Shown: positions 59,646 through 64,000 of the stretch, one piece after another | Numbering within the stretch: position 1 is the first letter of the stretch | Layout: each line of letters opens with the position of its first letter | Assembly (NCBI GenBank): GCA_036850595.1 | Contig: CM072163.1 | Coordinates: forward strand, 2,575,833 to 2,639,832 | DNA from: Rhyacichthys aspro | Lineage: Eukaryota > Chordata > Actinopteri > Gobiiformes > Rhyacichthyidae | Length of the DNA stretch: 64,000 nucleotides | Reading direction: 5' to 3' | Notes under the pieces: generated by a model | What the model saw: the letters and a program-made list of their open reading frames with translations, nothing else | What the model was told of the DNA's origin: nothing | Database searches by the model: none | Made by a program: the position numbers and the translations under genes

Positions 59646-60736
59646 AATGTTTGACGTGTGCTTTAATGGAACACACTGTAGATAGTTAACCACTAACGTC
59701 ACTATAACCAGTCGTATAAAGTGTTTTTTCAAAGCTGGATGAAACAGACGATGGACGTTATTCAAGAATACACAGAATAAATTCAACAATGAGACCTGAA
59801 TCTGTAAAAAGAAACGTGTATTGTCTTAATATTTGTAATGGTAGCCAAGCTTTATGGAGCATTCTCCTGTGGAAACATTGTAGATGACATTTTTATGGAC
59901 TTCTACATCAACTTCATGCTTCACCGAATCACCGGGCACATTTTTTTGGAGAGAAAACACCGGAGGAGGGACGACGGCAGAAGATGGACGGGAAGCGACG
60001 GACACAAAAAGGAGAAGGAGGAGACGGGACGTCAACGAGCCAGTGAGTGCTTCCAAATGATTGCCTCTCATAAGGTTGTGTTTTATACGGCCTGAGATTT
60101 ACTGTCCATTTACGAGGGCGGTTATTAGAGTGTCCCAGCTCGGAGCGCCGGGGCTTTGGGGTGATACCTCAGTTTAAAGCGTCTACTCGTCGGAGGCGAT
60201 GGACGAACGGAGGCGCAATAATTCACACTCTAGCACCGCCTCGGAAAGACACAGGCGGGCAATCACGCACCGGGCAATCACCAAATGGTGGAGAAACGCT
60301 CCATCAAACGGTAAAACTAGCTGTCAACCGGAGAACCTCTAAAAGCCGAGGCCCGAGGTTATCACACACCTGCCGTTACACACCGTCAGAGCTTGTTTTG
60401 TGTGCGCTCAGACGGTGTAAAGTCAACCGTTTCAGCCGCAGGTTTACGCTTTGTCAAAGAAATGGAGGAACCGGTAAAAGTGTGGGAGCGGTGCAGTCGC
60501 GAGGGAATAAAAGTCGATGATGAGACGTCGATAGCTGTCACTTCGGAGTCGACTGAAGCCATCGGAGTCGTAACGCCGTACGCTGATTCAATACGAGGCA
60601 AAAGAACTAAAGTTTACACAAATACATGAGAATAACTGAGGGATTGTGCATTTGTTTCTGCAAAATAGAGAATATATAGAAAACTGAACCATCCAGACTT
60701 CAGTAGACATAGTTACATCAGTTTCTGTTTTAATTC
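59646..60736. other. Gene-free stretch, CpG-rich over 59930-60600
   Basis: Two plus-strand and two minus-strand frames of 70-120 codons overlap here. One minus-strand frame (59826-60071) has a hydrophobic, signal-like stretch but nothing recognisable after it. Given the raised CpG content, an unrecognised first exon or promoter cannot be excluded. Confidence 0.3.
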
Positions 60737-60775
60737 AGTTCAGTTTTATTTATATAGCCCAGTATCACTAACAAT
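60737..60775 (+). mobile_element. Fragment of common fish repeat (TTTATATAGCC type)
   Basis: AATTCAGTTCAGTTTTATTT followed by ATATAGCC is the familiar end of a widespread teleost repeat. Only about 40 bases are recognisable. Confidence 0.5.
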
Positions 60776-62929
60776 GCCTTAACAAAAACACAAAAACATC
60801 AGCAAAACTCACTGGCACTGTTCCCTCTTTAAAAAATGCACAAAGAGAGACTCATTTTTAAGCTAAGATTGCATTTTTATTAAATAATGGCTGCTTTGGG
60901 ATCAAATCTAAAACTATTTACTGGAAAAGTGCTATATACAATAATAAAAGTTCTAAATAAATCTTCACAGGATCAAAGATGGGGCACAGTTAAGTGGAAA
61001 TCCATGAGGAAAGGGTTAGAAAGGGGTTTTATCTGGAGGAAAATAACCAAAGAAGGTCTATAACTAGGTTTATAAACAGTAGTAAATGAAGGATCAGATT
61101 TAAGATTAAACTCTGGATTAAAATTGATTTAGTTGATTTTGTTGTTGTTATCTCATCTTTGTTTTTAAAACCTTACGTTTAATTGTCTCTTATTCATTCT
61201 TGTTTTAAAGTAACTAACTATTTAATCTGTAAAAGTGTGCCATGCCTATTAGTGACTGGCCAACACCCATTAGTTTAACTTGCCACGCTTTAAAGAGTGA
61301 AAGGTGCTCAGGCACTGTTCGTATTTCCAGTGTGAGTGCACCTTTAGACTCAGCACAAACGAGTCTTAAAACCAAAACCGTAGCATCAATAAACACATCT
61401 GTCTGTTGTGGATAACTTTACTTTTATTTCTAACGTCTGCTGATTCAACTTTAATGAAAAATGTGAGATTGTTTTTATATATTCTGATCATTTCTCACTA
61501 AACGTGCACCTAACTTTATAAAAATACTCAACTTTATGAGCAGGAAGTGAACTCTCCAGAACTTAAAACTATTTATTACAAATCAAACGCTTTATTTTGG
61601 AACAATTACATGAAATAATCGAGGAATACGTGTTTTTTTCCTCGTGTTTTTCTAGTGACACCGGTTTATTTTCCGGTTCACCGTGTGATGTCTTTGTCAC
61701 GTCCGCGGCGTCGGTGCCAGCCTCTCAATGCGCCCGTAATCAGCGCTTAACACGATTGTTATTGCGCGCAGGTAATTGAAGCAATTTGTGCCAAACGCTC
61801 GGCCACGTTTGGTGTGGACGACGAGTCGGAAGAGGCCGAGTGACACAGTCCTCGCTCGCCCTCGTCCACGTACGTCTCTGAAGCATCGTTATCCAGTTCG
61901 ACCTTTTTTTTCTCCCGGATTATCATGTGAAAAGCCGCTATTTCTCGTCAGACGGGCTCCTCAATCGGGAACAGATGTTTTCTCCTCCCTGGGTAAATGA
62001 TTCGCTCCTCAGTGACAGAGGGTGGCGGCCCCTGCTTTATTACTGACATAAAAAGCCTCTTAAACGACAGCATTCACACGAAATATAGGCTTATATTCAT
62101 TCTTTCAATTTGGGGCCAAGTGGTATAGAAATAATTACACGGAGCGAGCCTCTGGCGGAGCTGTGGAAATGTCGTCGGCTCAGTGAATATCTATTCAAGT
62201 AACAATGTTAAAGCCACATAGCCCCAGGTACAATGAGCGTTCATGAATTCAAACACATTTCAAACTGTTCATGCTCGTGCAGAAAGCTGCTCTCCAGACG
62301 AGGACTTGGCTCAATAAACGTCTCAGGCCTTCGCTGTCAAAGAGGGAACATGTAGCTTCTCCTGCTCCGGTAAAAAAAAGTGTCTATAAATCACTCGTTC
62401 TGCTTCAGGGAAGAACGAGTCGCATTTAAAAAACATCACTTTTGCTGTAATCGTCTTTAAAAATCTAAAGCTGGAATAGATTCAAGGAAAGTACTGCAGA
62501 CCTTTTTTAGTTTGAAAACTACCCGTCGACCGATATAAACAGACACAACGATGAGCAAAATAAATGCACCAAATTTGGCATTTTAACCCTTTAATTACTA
62601 TTTTTTTACTTTTGTGACGTCTTTGTAGAAATTCAAGGTCATTAAAGTTATCATAAATGGTTCCTTGTCTGTTGTAGTGTGTATATAAGAGAAGAAAAAC
62701 ACATGTAAGTAAGAGGAATATGTATTTTAGATGCAATCAAATAAAAAAACAACTGTTATAAGGTCTTAAATCACTTGTTTTTACTATTTCAAGCTTAAAA
62801 ATGACTATAAATGGGTCAATCCTTAGAGTTCTGACTATTTTCACCAAATGCATGAATACTGTACTGATAATAAGAGCTATCCTTGAAGTTTTTGCAGTAC
62901 AGTATATAGTCTATAGTATAGTGTGAATC
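60776..62929. other. Gene-free stretch, candidate conserved non-coding DNA
   Basis: 60776-61590 is AT-rich. 61620-61980 is CpG-rich. 61990-62340 has balanced sequence with AATTTGGGGCCAAGTGG, AAATAATTACACGGAGCG and TACAATGAGCGTTCATGAATTC, free of long frames, suggestive of a conserved element. No gene accepted. Confidence 0.35.
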
Positions 62930-62998
62930 CTAGTCCCTAACCCCTCCATCACTACCTAGGGGACTATATAGTGCACTCATTAGTGAACGGTTTCAGAC
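62930..62998. mobile_element. Fragment of a teleost repeat (GTGCACT...AGTGAA type)
   Basis: TAGTCCCTAACCCCTCC, CACTACCTAGGGGACTATAT and AGTGCACTCATTAGTGAACGG follow the order of a common fish repeat that describes itself by alternating AGTGCACTA and AGGG motifs. Class not determined. Confidence 0.4.
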
Positions 62999-63371
62999 TC
63001 TACAGCGGGTTTCTGAAAAATAATCCAGATGATCTCAGCTGATAATGACCTTCTGTAACAGACTTCAGTGATATAAATATTAATAATAAAGCACCTGCGT
63101 GTTTTATTCAACAAGTCTCGTCCTATTAATGACCAAATCAGACTTGATTTTTACATCTCAAAAGGGAAACGCTCACATCTGCGTCTGTACGAGGCTCGGG
63201 TTCAGCTAATGTTGAAGACTTGACACCGTTACACTTTATTAATAACAATTTAAGACTGAGATTAAAACTTGTTTCATTCAAACCTGTTGTGTTCAGTAAA
63301 ATGTTAAAGGTCGTGCTGTTTTCTCACGACAATTTGCAAAGCGTTATGGTCTATTTTGAGTTTTCGCTGCA
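62999..63371. other. AT-rich gene-free stretch
   Basis: Nothing recognised. Confidence 0.4.
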
Positions 63372-63640
63372 AAATAAATAAGAATCCTTTCAGGGGCCGA
63401 GGATTGTGACACTTAGGTTTACTTTATTACATTTGACAGAGTTTAAATGTCAGGTTTCATCTTCATTTCAGTCTTTATCACATCAAATTTGTTTTTAACA
63501 TTAGTTCTGCCTCATTTTCACGCTTCATTTTGTGAATTCACTTTAATATTTGCCCTTTTGTCTTCATTTTAAGCCCCGTTTTGGCCTCTTTATAATGTTT
63601 ACCCCTGTTTAGTGTCATTTTGTGGTGCTATTCTTCCCTG
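63372..63640 (+). mobile_element. Array-less copy of the hAT-like family, left end diverged
   Basis: AATAAGAATCCTTTCAGGGG, TTTCATCTTCATTTCAGTC and TTTTAACATTAGTTCTGCC follow the array-bearing left end. The copy then continues CTTCATTTTAAGCCCCG and GTTTAGTGTCATTTTGTGG as in the copies near 480 and 1070. No array is present. Confidence 0.6.
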
Positions 63641-63647
63641 TTACTTA

Positions 63648-64000
63648 CAGGGTTCGTACGTGTGCTTGAAACCCTTGAAAATGCTTGAATTTTAATCTAG
63701 TGTTTTCAAGGTTCAAGGTTGAAATTCTGATTGTGTTGCTTTATTTTGCGAAGAAAACAACAGCGCTCGTGTAAATTTACATCTTTTTGATCAAATAAGT
63801 TTCATTTCTGGGTGAACTATCCCTTGTCTGTGTCCAAAGTATTCAACAATTAACAATTTAAGTCTTTTTCAGACCACAATGGATTTAAATGAGAAAAAAA
63901 ACATTGGTCAACATGTAATTTACTGCAGTAATGTGCTTGAAAAACTGGAAAATACACCTTGAAAGTGCTTGAAAAGTGCTGGAATTTGAACTTAGGAAAG
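63648..64000 (+). mobile_element. CAGGGTTC-ended repeat, running off the window
   Basis: Begins CAGGGTTCGTACGTGTGC, with recurrent GTGCTTGAA(A) motifs typical of a common fish repeat. Its visible end is matched in inverted orientation by 14803-14890. The right terminus lies beyond the window. Confidence 0.6.

Noticed and set aside
59826..60071. Minus-strand frame with a signal-peptide-like hydrophobic stretch
   Set aside because: No recognisable domain follows, an equally long plus-strand frame overlaps, and no splice or promoter context supports it.

Overview
The window looks like intergenic or deep intronic DNA from a ray-finned (teleost) fish. It is AT-rich, has no operon-like packing, and carries several repeat families of the kind seen in percomorph fish genomes: hAT-type termini, a TTTATATAGCC-type fragment, and a GTGGCGGTA / GAAGAAG repeat. 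I find no intact protein-coding gene I would defend. Nearly all longer open frames are by-products of tandem repeats whose unit is a multiple of three (15, 21 or 45 bp) or are unsupported chance frames. The only coding-like segment is a frameshifted, gag-like (possibly PNMA/ZCCHC-type) remnant on the minus strand at 41936-42543. An exon-like, CpG-containing stretch with a GTGAGT donor and paired palindromic motifs lies about 1.3 kb upstream of it (43800-44010).

The dominant feature is a 21-bp minisatellite (core CCTGTTCAAATCCA). It occurs as twelve separate arrays, six in each orientation, and fills roughly 9% of the window. Several arrays sit inside one family of short hAT-like elements with termini of the form CAGTGGTGTCAAACTC. 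One copy (23413-24019) is bounded exactly: it interrupts an older repeat whose uninterrupted paralogue lies at 55665-55883, and it is flanked by an 8-bp target duplication. Other copies lack the array (59408-59645, 63372-63640) or carry it inverted relative to the end (17596-18107).

Layout: 1-1286, two tandem copies of an array-bearing repeat; 2176-3498, a 45-bp minisatellite; 4171-8447, four 21-bp arrays, one inside an element with both ends; 11755-12326, an array element with a 23-base G run; 13589-22336, several copies of an unclassified dispersed repeat (called family M here) with core CCAATGGGAGCGCTCC, plus another array element; 23287-24175, the nested hAT pair; 27553-28180, a 15-bp minisatellite followed by a 28-bp perfect inverted repeat; 35823-36384 and 44536-45179, two further hAT-like elements with recognisable 8-bp duplications; 41936-44010, the gag-like remnant and exon-like block; 46074-47660 and 52619-53475, arrays joined to family M pieces; 49903-51604, a local direct duplication; 63648 to the end, a CAGGGTTC-type element running off the window.

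Between repeats lie stretches that are richer in GC/CpG or in TAATTA-type motifs and resemble conserved non-coding elements near developmental genes. That resemblance is a judgement from composition only, since no alignment was possible.
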